DNA from: Paenibacillus marchantiophytorum
GTDB taxonomy: Bacteria; Bacillota; Bacilli; Paenibacillales; NBRC-103111
DNA: 63,161 nucleotides
Direction: 5' to 3'
Assembly (NCBI RefSeq): GCF_014640555.1
Contig: NZ_BMHE01000046.1
Span: forward strand, 1-63,161
Part shown: in pieces, positions 42,144-50,704 of the stretch
How positions within the stretch are numbered: the stretch's first letter is position 1
Layout: each line of letters begins with the position of its first letter
Made by a program: the position numbers and the translations under genes
The notes under the pieces: generated by a model
Databases searched by the model: none
Seen by the model: only the letters and a program-made list of their open reading frames with translations
Told to the model about the DNA's origin: nothing

Positions 42144-42422
42144 ATGGGTCGCAGCTTAAAGAAAGGTCCATTTATTGATGGATACTTACTGAAAAAAGTA
42201 GAAGACTTGAACACTTCCAGTAAAAAACTGGTTATCAAAACGTGGTCCCGTCGTTCTACGATTTACCCGCAATTCGTTGGTCACACTTTCGGAGTGTATG
42301 ATGGAAGAAAGCACGTGCCTGTATATGTAACGGAAGATATGGTTGGACATAAGCTTGGTGAATTTGCTCCAACACGTACTTACAAAGGTCACGACGACGA
42401 TAAGAAAACCGGAAAACGTTAA
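42144..42422 (+). CDS. rpsS: 30S ribosomal protein S19
   Basis: A 92-residue 30S head protein. MGRSLKKGPFIDGYLLKK opens it; the signature WSRRSTIYPQFVGHTFGVYDG (core) and LGEFAPTRTYKGH follow. GGGAGG is about 7 nt upstream. Confidence 0.97.
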   Translation: MGRSLKKGPFIDGYLLKKVEDLNTSSKKLVIKTWSRRSTIYPQFVGHTFGVYDGRKHVPVYVTEDMVGHKLGEFAPTRTYKGHDDDKKTGKR

Positions 42423-42452
42423 TTTCATTTTTAACCGAGAGGAGGTACTACC

Positions 42453-42785
42453 ATGCAAGCAAAAGCAATATTGAACCACGCTCGGATTGCTCCTCGTAAA
42501 GCAAAGCTAGTTGTTGACTTGATTCGGGGAAAAGCGGTAGGTGAAGCGATCGCAATTCTGCGTCATACGCCTAAAGCAGCTTCTCCAATTCTGGAGAAAT
42601 TACTTAATTCCGCAATTGCCAATGCAGAGCATAACTATTCATTGGATCTTAATAAATTAGTGGTTTCTGAGACGTATGTTAACCAAGGACCAACAATGAA
42701 AAGGTTCCAACAACGTGCAATGGGCCGCGCTAGCGCGATCAAAAAACGTACCAGCCACATTACAATCGTGGTATCTGAAAAATAA
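42453..42785 (+). CDS. rplV: 50S ribosomal protein L22
   Basis: A 110-residue protein lining the exit tunnel at the macrolide region. Seen: RIAPRKAKLVVDLIRGK and the beta-hairpin GPTMKRFQQRAMGRASAIKKRTSHI (~80-104), with no resistance-type insertion or deletion. GAGGAGGT lies upstream of the ATG. Confidence 0.97.
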   Translation: MQAKAILNHARIAPRKAKLVVDLIRGKAVGEAIAILRHTPKAASPILEKLLNSAIANAEHNYSLDLNKLVVSETYVNQGPTMKRFQQRAMGRASAIKKRTSHITIVVSEK

Positions 42786-42798
42786 GGAGGGATAACGT

Positions 42799-43461
42799 GT
42801 GGGTCAGAAAGTAAACCCGGTAGGCTTTAGAATTGGTATTATTCGTGATTGGGAGTCCAAATGGTTCGCAGAGAAAGATTTCGGAACTCTGTTGCTTGAA
42901 GATGTTAAAATCCGCGAATACTTGAAGAAAAAACTTAAAGATTCCGCAGTTTCCCGATTCGATATCGAGCGCGCGGCTAACCGTGTGAACGTTACGATTC
43001 ATACTGCAAAACCAGGAATGGTTATTGGTAAAGGCGGAGCTGAAGTTGAAGTTATTCGCAACTACATCGCTGCTATGTCCAATAAAAAAGTTCACATCAA
43101 CATTTCTGAAATCAAAAGCCCTGACCTTGATGCTATTCTTGTAGCTGAAGCTGTTGCACTTCAATTGGAACGTCGTGTTTCTTTCCGTCGTGCGATGAAA
43201 CAAGCTATGCAAAGAACAATGAGATCCGGTGCTAAAGGTATTAAAGTAGCAACTAGCGGACGTCTTGGCGGTGCTGAGATTGCTCGTACGGAAGGATATA
43301 GCGAAGGAACTGTTCCACTTCATACGCTTCGTGCGGATATCGACTATGGTACTGCTGAAGCAGCCACTACTTATGGACGTATCGGTGTAAAAGTATGGAT
43401 TTATCGTGGAGAAGTACTTCCGCCTGCTAAGAAAAAGGCTCAGCCGGAAGGAGGAATTTAA
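42799..43461 (+). CDS. rpsC: 30S ribosomal protein S3
   Basis: The 220-residue protein at the mRNA entry channel. It has an N-terminal KH domain (GMVIGKGGAEVEVIRN) and the C-terminal domain with GRLGGAEIARTEGYSEGTVPLHTLRADIDYG (about 160-190). GTG start, AAGGAGGGA upstream. rplP begins 4 nt after the stop. Confidence 0.97.
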   Translation: MGQKVNPVGFRIGIIRDWESKWFAEKDFGTLLLEDVKIREYLKKKLKDSAVSRFDIERAANRVNVTIHTAKPGMVIGKGGAEVEVIRNYIAAMSNKKVHINISEIKSPDLDAILVAEAVALQLERRVSFRRAMKQAMQRTMRSGAKGIKVATSGRLGGAEIARTEGYSEGTVPLHTLRADIDYGTAEAATTYGRIGVKVWIYRGEVLPPAKKKAQPEGGI

Positions 43462-43464
43462 ATC

Positions 43465-43899
43465 ATGTTAGTACCTAAACGTGTAAAACACCGTAAAGAA
43501 CACCGCGGTAGCATGAAGGGTCGCGCTAAAGGCGGTACGGAAGTAGCTTTTGGCGAATATGGTCTGCAAGCGGTAGAACCGGCTTGGGTATCCAACCGTC
43601 AAATCGAAGCAGCTCGTATTGCCATGACACGTTATATCAAACGTGGCGGTAAAGTTTGGATTAAAATCTTCCCAGCTAAACCAGTTACACAAAAACCGCT
43701 TGAAGTTCGTATGGGTAGTGGTAAAGGTAACGTGGAAAAATGGGTTGCTGTAGTAAAACCGGGTAAAATTTTGTTTGAACTTGCTGGTGTAAGTGAAGAG
43801 GTCGCTCGTGAAGCGATGCGTCTTGCTGCTCACAAGCTTCCAATCAAAACGAAATTCGTGAAAAGAGAAGAAGTAGGCGGTGAAGCAAATGAAGGGTAG
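43465..43899 (+). CDS. rplP: 50S ribosomal protein L16
   Basis: The 144-residue protein positions A-site tRNA. Shows MLVPKRVKHRKEHRG, the signature KRGGKVWIKIFPAKPVTQKP and RMGSGKGNVEKWVAVVKPGK. GGAAGGAGG lies within the end of rpsC. It overlaps rpmC by 11 nt. Confidence 0.97.
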   Translation: MLVPKRVKHRKEHRGSMKGRAKGGTEVAFGEYGLQAVEPAWVSNRQIEAARIAMTRYIKRGGKVWIKIFPAKPVTQKPLEVRMGSGKGNVEKWVAVVKPGKILFELAGVSEEVAREAMRLAAHKLPIKTKFVKREEVGGEANEG

Positions 43900-44086
43900 T
43901 GAATTCCGGAACTTAACCACTGCTGAAATTGAGCAAAAAGTTAATGGTTTTAAAGAAGAACTCTTTAACCTCCGTTTTCAACTAGCTACTGGTCAATTGG
44001 ACAACCCGACTCAAATTCGTGATTTGCGTAAAGAGATCGCTCGTGCCAAGACTATTTTGCGTGAAAGAGAATTGGGGATTGGGTAA
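43889..44086 (+). CDS. rpmC: 50S ribosomal protein L29
   Basis: A 65-residue two-helix protein at the tunnel exit. Contains ELFNLRFQLATGQLDNPTQIRDLRKEIARAKTILRERE (about 24-62). The ATG lies inside rplP; GGCGGTGA precedes it by 4-6 nt. GTG 43880 is in frame but lies in the rplP coding end with no better site. Confidence 0.95.
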   Translation: MKGSEFRNLTTAEIEQKVNGFKEELFNLRFQLATGQLDNPTQIRDLRKEIARAKTILRERELGIG

Positions 44087-44113
44087 CCAAATCTAGAAGG
44101 GAGGGTTCCTTAG

Positions 44114-44377
44114 ATGGCTGAACGTAACGATCGTAAAGTCCTGATCGGTAAAGTTGTCAGCGATAAAATGGATAAAACCATTGTTGTTGCTGTCGAAACT
44201 TACAAAAAACATGATCTCTATCACAAGAGAATCAAACACACGAAGAAGTTTAAAGCGCATGATGAAAACAACCAAGCTAAAATTGGTGACACTGTGAAAA
44301 TCAGTGAAACTAGACCATTGTCCAAAGATAAAAGCTGGAGACTGGTTGAAGTAATTGAAGTTGCAGTTGTTATCTAA
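44114..44377 (+). CDS. rpsQ: 30S ribosomal protein S17
   Basis: An 87-residue OB-fold primary-assembly protein. Seen: RKVLIGKVVSDKMDKTIVVAVE and ETRPLSKDKSWRLVEVIE. GGGAGG about 9 nt upstream. Confidence 0.97.
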   Translation: MAERNDRKVLIGKVVSDKMDKTIVVAVETYKKHDLYHKRIKHTKKFKAHDENNQAKIGDTVKISETRPLSKDKSWRLVEVIEVAVVI

Positions 44378-44412
44378 TATTATAGACATGAACCTCGAAA
44401 GGAGGGAATACG

Positions 44413-44781
44413 ATGATTCAACCATTTACTCGTTTGGCTGTCGCTGACAACTCAGGTGCGAAACAATTAATGTGTATCCGCGTTTTGGGTGGTACTGGTC
44501 GTCGCGTTGGTCACATTGGTGATTTGATCGTCTGTTCAGTAAAAGAAGCAACACCAGGTGGCGTTGTCAAAAAAGGTGACGTTGTTAAAGCAGTTATCGT
44601 TCGTACGAAGAGCGGAGCTCGTCGTAAAGACGGTTCATATATCTCATTCGATGAGAATGCGGCTGTTATCGTGAAAGAAGATAAAAGCCCACGTGGTACA
44701 CGTATCTTTGGACCAGTTGCGCGCGAACTTCGTGACAGAGACTTCATGAAGATCGTATCCTTGGCTCCAGAAGTTATCTAA
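44413..44781 (+). CDS. rplN: 50S ribosomal protein L14
   Basis: A 122-residue subunit-interface protein. Seen: RLAVADNSGAKQLMCIRVLGG, VKKGDVVKAVIVRTK, and the C-terminal ARELRDRDFMKIVSLAPEVI. AAAGGAGG lies ~7 nt upstream. It opens the spc gene set. Confidence 0.97.
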   Translation: MIQPFTRLAVADNSGAKQLMCIRVLGGTGRRVGHIGDLIVCSVKEATPGGVVKKGDVVKAVIVRTKSGARRKDGSYISFDENAAVIVKEDKSPRGTRIFGPVARELRDRDFMKIVSLAPEVI

Positions 44782-44836
44782 GAACAGTTACGATGTTTGT
44801 TTTCCTAACGGGAAACCTCAGGAGGTGTAGAAGCTA

Positions 44837-45190
44837 ATGCCAAGATTAAAAAAGAGATTAGAATCTCATAACAATAAACTGCACGTGAAAAAGGACGATA
44901 CGGTTTTTGTGATCACGGGTAAAGACAAAGGTAAAAAGGGTCGCGTTATCGCTGCTTATCCTCGTCAAAACCGTGTACTAGTTGAAGGTGTAAACATGGT
45001 TAAGAAACATGCGAAACCATCTCAACAGAACCCACAAGGCGGTATCTTGAATCAAGAAGCTGCGATCCACGTTTCTAACGTGATGCTGATTGATCCTAAG
45101 AGCGGCAAACCTACTCGCGTAGGATACAAAGTATTGGATAACGGAACGAAAGTTCGTATCGCGAAAAAATCCGGCGAAGTTATCGATTAA
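44837..45190 (+). CDS. rplX: 50S ribosomal protein L24
   Basis: An assembly-initiator KOW protein of 117 residues. Seen: HVKKDDTVFVITGKDKGKKGRV (KOW; core) and ILNQEAAIHVSNVMLIDPKSG (core). AGGAGGTG ~8 nt upstream. Confidence 0.97.
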   Translation: MPRLKKRLESHNNKLHVKKDDTVFVITGKDKGKKGRVIAAYPRQNRVLVEGVNMVKKHAKPSQQNPQGGILNQEAAIHVSNVMLIDPKSGKPTRVGYKVLDNGTKVRIAKKSGEVID

Positions 45191-45223
45191 TACAACCAAG
45201 CATGGAAAGGAGGCCAATGAGTC

Positions 45224-45766
45224 ATGGCAGTAAGAATGAAAGATCGTTATTTGAACGAAATTACTCCAGCGTTAATCCAAAAGTTTAACTACTCAACAGT
45301 CATGCAAGTTCCTAAAGTCGAGAAAATCGTTATCAACATGGGTGTTGGTGAAGCTGTTTCGAACTCCAAAGTACTTGACACTGCAGTAGAAGATCTTCAA
45401 AAAATCTCTGGTCAAAAACCAGTTGTAACTAAATCCAAAAAAGCAATCGCGGGTTTCAAACTTCGTGAGAATATGCCAATCGGCGTGAAAGTAACTCTTC
45501 GCGGCGAACGCATGTATCATTTCTTGGATAAACTCTTCAACGTATCACTTCCACGTGTACGTGACTTCCGTGGTATTTCCAACAAGGCTTTTGATGGCCG
45601 TGGAAACTACACACTAGGTTTGAAAGAACAACTCATTTTCCCTGAAATTGAGTATGATAAAATTGATAAAGTTCGTGGTATGGATATTGTTATCGTAACG
45701 ACGGCTAAGTCTGACGAGGAAGCTCGCGAGCTTTTAACACAACTCGGAGCACCATTCGTAAAATAG
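45224..45766 (+). CDS. rplE: 50S ribosomal protein L5
   Basis: A 180-residue central-protuberance protein binding 5S rRNA and P-site tRNA. Shows VMQVPKVEKIVINMGVGEA, KLRENMPIGVKVTLRGERMY and GLKEQLIFPEI. GGAGGCC lies upstream of the ATG. Confidence 0.97.
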   Translation: MAVRMKDRYLNEITPALIQKFNYSTVMQVPKVEKIVINMGVGEAVSNSKVLDTAVEDLQKISGQKPVVTKSKKAIAGFKLRENMPIGVKVTLRGERMYHFLDKLFNVSLPRVRDFRGISNKAFDGRGNYTLGLKEQLIFPEIEYDKIDKVRGMDIVIVTTAKSDEEARELLTQLGAPFVK

Positions 45767-45802
45767 GTCACCAGTCGTACCTATCAGGAGGTGTTATATT
45801 AA

Positions 45803-45988
45803 GTGGCAAAAACTTCGATGAAAGTCAAACAGCAACGTACCCCGAAGTTTAAAGTGCAAGCATACACACGTTGTGAGCGCTGCGGACGTCCGCATTCAGT
45901 GCTTCGCAAGTTCAAAATTTGTCGGATTTGTTTCCGCGAATTAGCACATAAAGGTCAGATTCCTGGCGTTAAAAAAGCAAGCTGGTAA
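45803..45988 (+). CDS. rpsZ: 30S ribosomal protein S14, type Z (zinc-binding)
   Basis: A 61-residue short S14 with both CxxC pairs (CERCG and CRIC), so it is the zinc-binding form typical at this position. GTG start, AGGAGGTG ~8 nt upstream. A zinc-free rpsN paralogue, if present, lies outside the window. Confidence 0.96.
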   Translation: MAKTSMKVKQQRTPKFKVQAYTRCERCGRPHSVLRKFKICRICFRELAHKGQIPGVKKASW

Positions 45989-46021
45989 TCACCCTATTTT
46001 CGGGAAGGAGGTTTACACAAA

Positions 46022-46420
46022 ATGGTCATGTCAGATCCAATTGCAGATATGCTAACTCGCATTCGTAATGCGAATATCGTACGTCATGAAACAGTTGAAA
46101 TTCCCGCATCAAAAGTGAAGAGGGAAATCGCTGAAATCCTTAAAAAAGAAGGATTTATCCGTGATGCTGAGTACGTAGAAGATAGCAAACAAGGTATCAT
46201 CCGTTTGTTCCTGAAATACGGTTCAAACAATGAGCGTGTTATCTCTGGTTTGAAAAGAATTAGTAAACCAGGTCTACGCGTTTATACAAAATCACAAGAA
46301 GTCCCTCGTGTATTGGGCGGATTAGGGATTGCCATCATCTCCACATCTAAAGGAGTTATGACGGATAAAGATGCTCGTCAATCCAAAGCTGGCGGAGAGG
46401 TTATCTGCTACGTTTGGTAA
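46022..46420 (+). CDS. rpsH: 30S ribosomal protein S8
   Basis: A 132-residue primary 16S-binding protein that represses the spc operon in E. coli. Seen: DPIADMLTRIRNANIV and GIAIISTSKGVMTDKDAR. ATG 46022 has AAGGAGG 10 nt upstream; the ATG two codons later is 16 nt away. Confidence 0.96.
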   Translation: MVMSDPIADMLTRIRNANIVRHETVEIPASKVKREIAEILKKEGFIRDAEYVEDSKQGIIRLFLKYGSNNERVISGLKRISKPGLRVYTKSQEVPRVLGGLGIAIISTSKGVMTDKDARQSKAGGEVICYVW

Positions 46421-46449
46421 TACAATTGTAATTGAATGGAGGTGCAAAC

Positions 46450-46992
46450 ATGTCTCGTATTGGTCGTAAGCCAATCACCATTCCAAGTGGTGTAAATGTA
46501 ACACTAGACAATACTCAAATTACGGTAAAAGGCCCTAAAGGTTCTTTGTCCCGTGAACTTCATAAAGATATGAAAGTAAATGTTCTAGAAAACGAGATTT
46601 CCGTTGAGCGTCCTTCCGATAACAAACTCCACCGTTCCCTGCATGGTACAACACGTAGTGTTGTTGCCAACATGGTAAGTGGCGTAACGGAAGGCTTCAC
46701 GAAATCTTTGGATCTAGTAGGCGTAGGTTACCGTGCAAACAAAAGCGGTGACAAACTAGTTCTCAACGTGGGTTACTCCCATCCTGTTGAAATCACTCCT
46801 GAGAACGGTATTGAATTCGATGTTCCAACGAACACGAAAATTATCGTTAAAGGTATCGATAAAGAATTAGTTGGTGCAATGGCAGCTAAAGTTCGCTCCG
46901 TACGTGAACCAGAGCCGTATAAAGGTAAAGGGATCAAGTATGAAGGCGAGCGCATCCTTCGTAAAGAAGGTAAAGCTGGTAAGAAGAAATAA
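46450..46992 (+). CDS. rplF: 50S ribosomal protein L6
   Basis: A 180-residue protein near the factor-binding site. Seen: SRIGRKPITIPSGV and the C-terminal REPEPYKGKGIKYEGERI. ATG 46450 follows GGAGGTG; an in-frame ATG at 46432 has none. The 101-nt gap that follows holds dispersed element copy 3. Confidence 0.97.
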   Translation: MSRIGRKPITIPSGVNVTLDNTQITVKGPKGSLSRELHKDMKVNVLENEISVERPSDNKLHRSLHGTTRSVVANMVSGVTEGFTKSLDLVGVGYRANKSGDKLVLNVGYSHPVEITPENGIEFDVPTNTKIIVKGIDKELVGAMAAKVRSVREPEPYKGKGIKYEGERILRKEGKAGKKK

Positions 46993-47020
46993 GATCGTAA
47001 GATCGCGAGTAATAGCTAAA

Positions 47021-47058
47021 AGTTCTCTCGAGAGAGCTTGCTACGTAAGCATAAGCCT
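47021..47058 (-). repeat. Dispersed element copy 3 (opposite orientation)
   Basis: On the minus strand TTATGCTTACGTAGCAAG precedes the hairpin GCTCTC-TCGA-GAGAAC (one G-T pair). It is the only copy inverted with respect to transcription, but the structure is close to palindromic, and flanking GCGAG/CTCGC (about 47005 and 47057) extend it. Located between rplF and rplR. Confidence 0.65.
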
Positions 47059-47093
47059 CGCATCATAAGATGATGAAAGGAGTGTAAGTATAG

Positions 47094-47462
47094 ATGATTA
47101 CTAAAAGCGATAAAAACAAAGCACGCTTGAAAAGACACCTTCGTGTTCGTAAGAAAATTGAAGGTACAACTGTTCGTCCGCGCTTAAACATTTTCCGTTC
47201 TTCCAAACACATGTACGCTCAATTGATCGATGATACAACGGGTGTAACAATCGCATCGGCATCGACTCAAGATAAAGATCTGAAAAGTGATATTGGTAAC
47301 GGTGGTAACGTAGAAGCTGCTCGTAAAGTTGGCGCATTAATCGCTGAGCGCGCGAAAGCTAAAGGCTTTGACAAAGTGGTTTTTGACCGCGGTGGATACC
47401 TTTATCATGGACGTGTTCAAGCATTAGCTGACGCAGCTCGTGAAGCTGGACTAGAATTCTAG
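47094..47462 (+). CDS. rplR: 50S ribosomal protein L18
   Basis: A 122-residue 5S rRNA-binding protein. Seen: RLKRHLRVRKKIEGTTVRPRL (core), VVFDRGGYLYHGRVQALADAAREAGLEF (C-terminus). GAAAGGAGTG ~10 nt upstream of the ATG. Confidence 0.97.
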   Translation: MITKSDKNKARLKRHLRVRKKIEGTTVRPRLNIFRSSKHMYAQLIDDTTGVTIASASTQDKDLKSDIGNGGNVEAARKVGALIAERAKAKGFDKVVFDRGGYLYHGRVQALADAAREAGLEF

Positions 47463-47490
47463 GAAAAACATATATAAGGAGGTAAAAGAC

Positions 47491-47988
47491 TTGCGTATAG
47501 ATCCTAATACTTTAGAGCTAACAGAAAAAGTCGTTAATATTAATCGCGTAGCTAAAGTAGTAAAAGGCGGACGTCGTTTCAGCTTCAGCGCACTTGTTGT
47601 CGTTGGCGATGGCAATGGCTGGGTTGGCGCAGGAATCGGTAAAGCTTCCGAAGTTCCTGATGCAATCCGCAAAGGCATTGAAGATGCGAAAAAGAACTTG
47701 ATTCATGTTCCTATCGTAGGCACTTCGATTCCTCACCTTGTAACTGGTAAGTTTGGCGCAGGACGCGTCCTGTTGAAACCAGCTTCCCAAGGTACTGGAG
47801 TTATCGCAGGCGGACCAGTTCGTGCAGTACTTGAACTTGCTGGTATCGGCGATATCTTGACAAAATCCCTGGGTTCATCGAACTCCATGAACATGGTTAA
47901 CGCAACGCTTGAAGGCTTGAGCCGCTTGAAAAAAGCGGAAGAAGTTGCAAAGCTTCGTGGCAAAACAGTTCAAGAGCTATTAGGTTAG
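47491..47988 (+). CDS. rpsE: 30S ribosomal protein S5
   Basis: A 165-residue protein at the mRNA entry, linked to spectinomycin resistance and decoding fidelity. Seen: VAKVVKGGRRFSFSALVVVGDGNGWVG (positions ~18-45) with no deletion in the spectinomycin loop. TTG start, AAGGAGG ~8 nt upstream. Confidence 0.95.
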   Translation: MRIDPNTLELTEKVVNINRVAKVVKGGRRFSFSALVVVGDGNGWVGAGIGKASEVPDAIRKGIEDAKKNLIHVPIVGTSIPHLVTGKFGAGRVLLKPASQGTGVIAGGPVRAVLELAGIGDILTKSLGSSNSMNMVNATLEGLSRLKKAEEVAKLRGKTVQELLG

Positions 47989-47999
47989 GAGGGGTAAAC

Positions 48000-48188
48000 A
48001 TGGCGAAACAATTACAAATTACCCTAAAACGCAGCCTGATTGGCCGCCCTGAGACACAACGCGTTACTGTGAAAACACTTGGTCTGCGCAAGCTGCACCA
48101 AACTGTTCTTCATCAAGATAATGCTGCAATCAGAGGCATGGTTAATCAAGTTAGCCATTTGGTAGAAGTTAAAGAAATCGAAGCATAG
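48000..48188 (+). CDS. rpmD: 50S ribosomal protein L30
   Basis: A 62-residue protein. Seen: LQITLKRSLIGRPETQRVTVK and LGLRKLHQTVLHQDNAAIRGM. AGGAGG 7 nt upstream of the ATG; 11 nt after rpsE. Confidence 0.96.
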   Translation: MAKQLQITLKRSLIGRPETQRVTVKTLGLRKLHQTVLHQDNAAIRGMVNQVSHLVEVKEIEA

Positions 48189-48223
48189 TAACACATATTA
48201 AGATTTAGAGGAGGTGTGCAACG

Positions 48224-48664
48224 ATGAAGTTACATGAGCTAAGTTCTGCTATTGGTTCCCGTAAAGCTCGCAAGCGTGTTGGACGTGGTACTAGTAGCGG
48301 CATGGGTAAAACATCAACTCGCGGACACAAAGGTCAAAACGCACGTTCCGGTGGAGGCGTTCGTCCTGGTTTCGAGGGTGGACAAAACCCGTTATACCGT
48401 CGTTTACCTAAACGTGGTTTCACGAATCGTTTCCGTACGGAGTACGCAATCGTGAACCTTGAAGATTTGAACAATTTCGCAGCTGGTACTGAAGTTACTC
48501 CAGAAGTTTTATTGGAGACTGGTATTGTTAAAGCTCCTAAAGACGGCATCAAGATTTTAGGAAACGGTGAAATCACAGTAAAATTAACCGTTAAAGCGAA
48601 TAAGTTCTCTCAATCAGCGATTGAGAAAATCCAAGCTGTCGGCGGTCAAACCGAGGTGATTTAA
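48224..48664 (+). CDS. rplO: 50S ribosomal protein L15
   Basis: A 146-residue late-assembly protein. Seen: the Gly/Arg-rich N-terminus (RVGRGTSSGMGKTSTRGHKGQ core), FEGGQNPLYRRLPKRGF. Its stop overlaps the secY ATG by one base (TAATG), so secY is coupled to it. Confidence 0.97.
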   Translation: MKLHELSSAIGSRKARKRVGRGTSSGMGKTSTRGHKGQNARSGGGVRPGFEGGQNPLYRRLPKRGFTNRFRTEYAIVNLEDLNNFAAGTEVTPEVLLETGIVKAPKDGIKILGNGEITVKLTVKANKFSQSAIEKIQAVGGQTEVI

Positions 48665-49968
48665 TGTTCAGTACCATAGCCAACATCTTCAAGGTAGAAG
48701 ATTTACGGAGAAGAATTCTATTCACGCTCATTTTGCTTATCGTCTACCGCTTAGGCGCGTTCATTCCGGTGCCGAACATTAACACTGATGTTCTGAAACT
48801 GCAAGACCAAGCGAATCAGAGCGATGTCTTTGGTTTGCTTAACACGTTTTCCGGCGGTGCGCTCTTCCAATTCTCCATCTTCGCGATGGGAATTATGCCT
48901 TACATTACAGCTTCTATCATCGTTCAGCTTTTGTCCATGGATGTAATCCCGCGCTTCGCGCAGTGGGCAAAAGAGGGTGATGTCGGAAGAAAGAAGATGA
49001 CACAGGTTACTCGGTACGGTACGATTGTGCTAGGTGTGATTCAAGCTTTCGGTCTTTCCATTGGGTTTAACCGCCTTTACAGCGGACTCGTGATTGATCC
49101 GGGCTTCACTACTTTTGCCATGATTGCTATTATACTGACAGCTGGAACAGCTTTCTTGATGTGGCTTGGTGAGCAAATCACGGAGTATGGGATTGGCAAC
49201 GGTATTTCCATTATCATCTTTGCAGGTATCGTCGCGGCGATTCCTACAAGCATACAGCAAATCTACAAATCACTGTTTGCGACCGAAGGAGCTTTGTTCC
49301 TGAATATCGTGAAACTGATCATTATTGCCTTGGTTGTCATACTGATTATTGCCGGCGTCATATTCGTTCAACAGGGTGTTCGCAAGATACCTGTGCAATA
49401 TGCCAAACGCGTAGTTGGTCGTAAAATGTATGGTGGTCAAACCACGCACATTCCACTTAAAGTGAATGCTGCTGGCGTAATCCCAGTCATCTTCGCCTTA
49501 TCGTTGTTGATGTTTCCCCCTACCATTGCTAGTTACTGGAGAGGAAATGTCGTTGCAGAGTGGATTATTAATAACTTGAGTATTAACCAAACTGCACCAC
49601 TAGCGATTGTCTTGTATGTACTGTTGATTATTGGCTTCACTTACTTTTATACCTTCGTTCAAATTAATCCAGTTCAAATGGCTGATCAGATGAAGAAAAA
49701 TGGTGGGTATATTCCTGGTATTAGACCTGGTAAGACAACTTCTGTTTATCTGACTCGTGTAATGACTAGAATTACTCTTTCTGGAGCTCTGTTTCTCTCA
49801 GCAATCTCGATCCTTCCGATGTTATTCGGAGGACTTGCAGGTTTGCCTAGCTCGGTTCGGATTGGTGGTACATCTTTACTTATCGTAGTAGGCGTTGGTC
49901 TTGAGACGATGAAACAAATCGAGAGCCAATTGATTAAGCGGCATTACAAAGGGTTTATCAATAAATAG
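48664..49968 (+). CDS. secY: SecY, preprotein translocase channel
   Basis: The 434-residue channel has about ten transmembrane helices. The plug region follows helix 1 (FSGGALFQFSIFAMGIMPYITASI marks helix 2). Cytoplasmic loops carry KEGDVGRKKMTQ, RKIPVQYAKRVVGRKMYGGQ and the C5 loop NGGYIPGIRPG, where SecA and the ribosome bind. It partners with SecE (22549). An 85-nt gap with paired segments follows. Confidence 0.97.
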   Translation: MFSTIANIFKVEDLRRRILFTLILLIVYRLGAFIPVPNINTDVLKLQDQANQSDVFGLLNTFSGGALFQFSIFAMGIMPYITASIIVQLLSMDVIPRFAQWAKEGDVGRKKMTQVTRYGTIVLGVIQAFGLSIGFNRLYSGLVIDPGFTTFAMIAIILTAGTAFLMWLGEQITEYGIGNGISIIIFAGIVAAIPTSIQQIYKSLFATEGALFLNIVKLIIIALVVILIIAGVIFVQQGVRKIPVQYAKRVVGRKMYGGQTTHIPLKVNAAGVIPVIFALSLLMFPPTIASYWRGNVVAEWIINNLSINQTAPLAIVLYVLLIIGFTYFYTFVQINPVQMADQMKKNGGYIPGIRPGKTTSVYLTRVMTRITLSGALFLSAISILPMLFGGLAGLPSSVRIGGTSLLIVVGVGLETMKQIESQLIKRHYKGFINK

Positions 49969-49970
49969 CT

Positions 49971-50031
49971 AATAGGTTCTGATGGGGCAAGTTATGCGAC
50001 ATCGGCACCTATTGTGCTGTTCGTAATGCCG
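49971..50031 (+). other. Paired segments in the secY-adk gap
   Basis: AATAGGT (49971-49977) can pair with ACCTATT (50007-50013), and CGGCA (50003-50007) with TGCCG (50027-50031). The two pairings nearly exclude each other, so this may be a small switch or simply a processing site. No T run. Confidence 0.35.
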
Positions 50032-50053
50032 AGTGCGATGGGAGGTTTTAAAG

Positions 50054-50704
50054 TTGAACGTAATTTTTATGGGGCCTCCTGGTGCAGGCAAAGGTACGCA
50101 GGCAGAGAAAATCGTTAGTGAATTTCAAATTCCTCATATTTCAACTGGAGATGCTTTTCGCTTGGCGATGAGCCAAGGAACACCACTTGGTGTTGAAGCC
50201 AAAGGTTATGTGGATAAGGGACTTCTGGTTCCGGATGAAATCACGAACGGTATTGTGAGAGAGCGACTTGCTCAACCAGATTGCGACAAAGGCTTTTTGC
50301 TTGACGGGTTCCCGAGAACCGTTGCTCAAGCAGATGCGCTTGCTGAAATCGTTGAATCCTTGGGTAAAAAGATTGAGATTGTTATTAATCTTTCCGTTGA
50401 TCGCAGTTTCTTGCTTGCTCGACTAACCGGCCGAAGAATTTGTAAATCCTGTGGTGCTACGTATCATGTAATCTTCAACCCACCAAAGCAAGATGGCGTA
50501 TGCGATAAATGTTCAGGTGAGTTGTACCAACGATCGGATGATACGGAAGAGAAAGTCGGAACACGTTTGGATGAATATATCAACAAAACGGCTCCGCTGC
50601 TGGATTACTACCAAAAGAGGGAATTATTGCGTGAGGTTAACGGGGAACAAGACATTCATGCGGTAACCGAACAAATTAGCTCACTGCTACGAGGTCTAGC
50701 GTAA
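50054..50704 (+). CDS. adk: Adenylate kinase, zinc-binding type
   Basis: Converts ATP + AMP to 2 ADP. The 216-residue long-form enzyme shows the P-loop MGPPGAGKGTQ, HISTGDAFR (AMP site; DMFR is more common), DGFPRTVAQ and a LID domain with CKSC ... CDKC, the four-Cys zinc site of Gram-positive enzymes. TTG 50054 is chosen since GGAGG lies 8 nt upstream. map starts on its last base. Confidence 0.95.
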   Translation: MNVIFMGPPGAGKGTQAEKIVSEFQIPHISTGDAFRLAMSQGTPLGVEAKGYVDKGLLVPDEITNGIVRERLAQPDCDKGFLLDGFPRTVAQADALAEIVESLGKKIEIVINLSVDRSFLLARLTGRRICKSCGATYHVIFNPPKQDGVCDKCSGELYQRSDDTEEKVGTRLDEYINKTAPLLDYYQKRELLREVNGEQDIHAVTEQISSLLRGLA

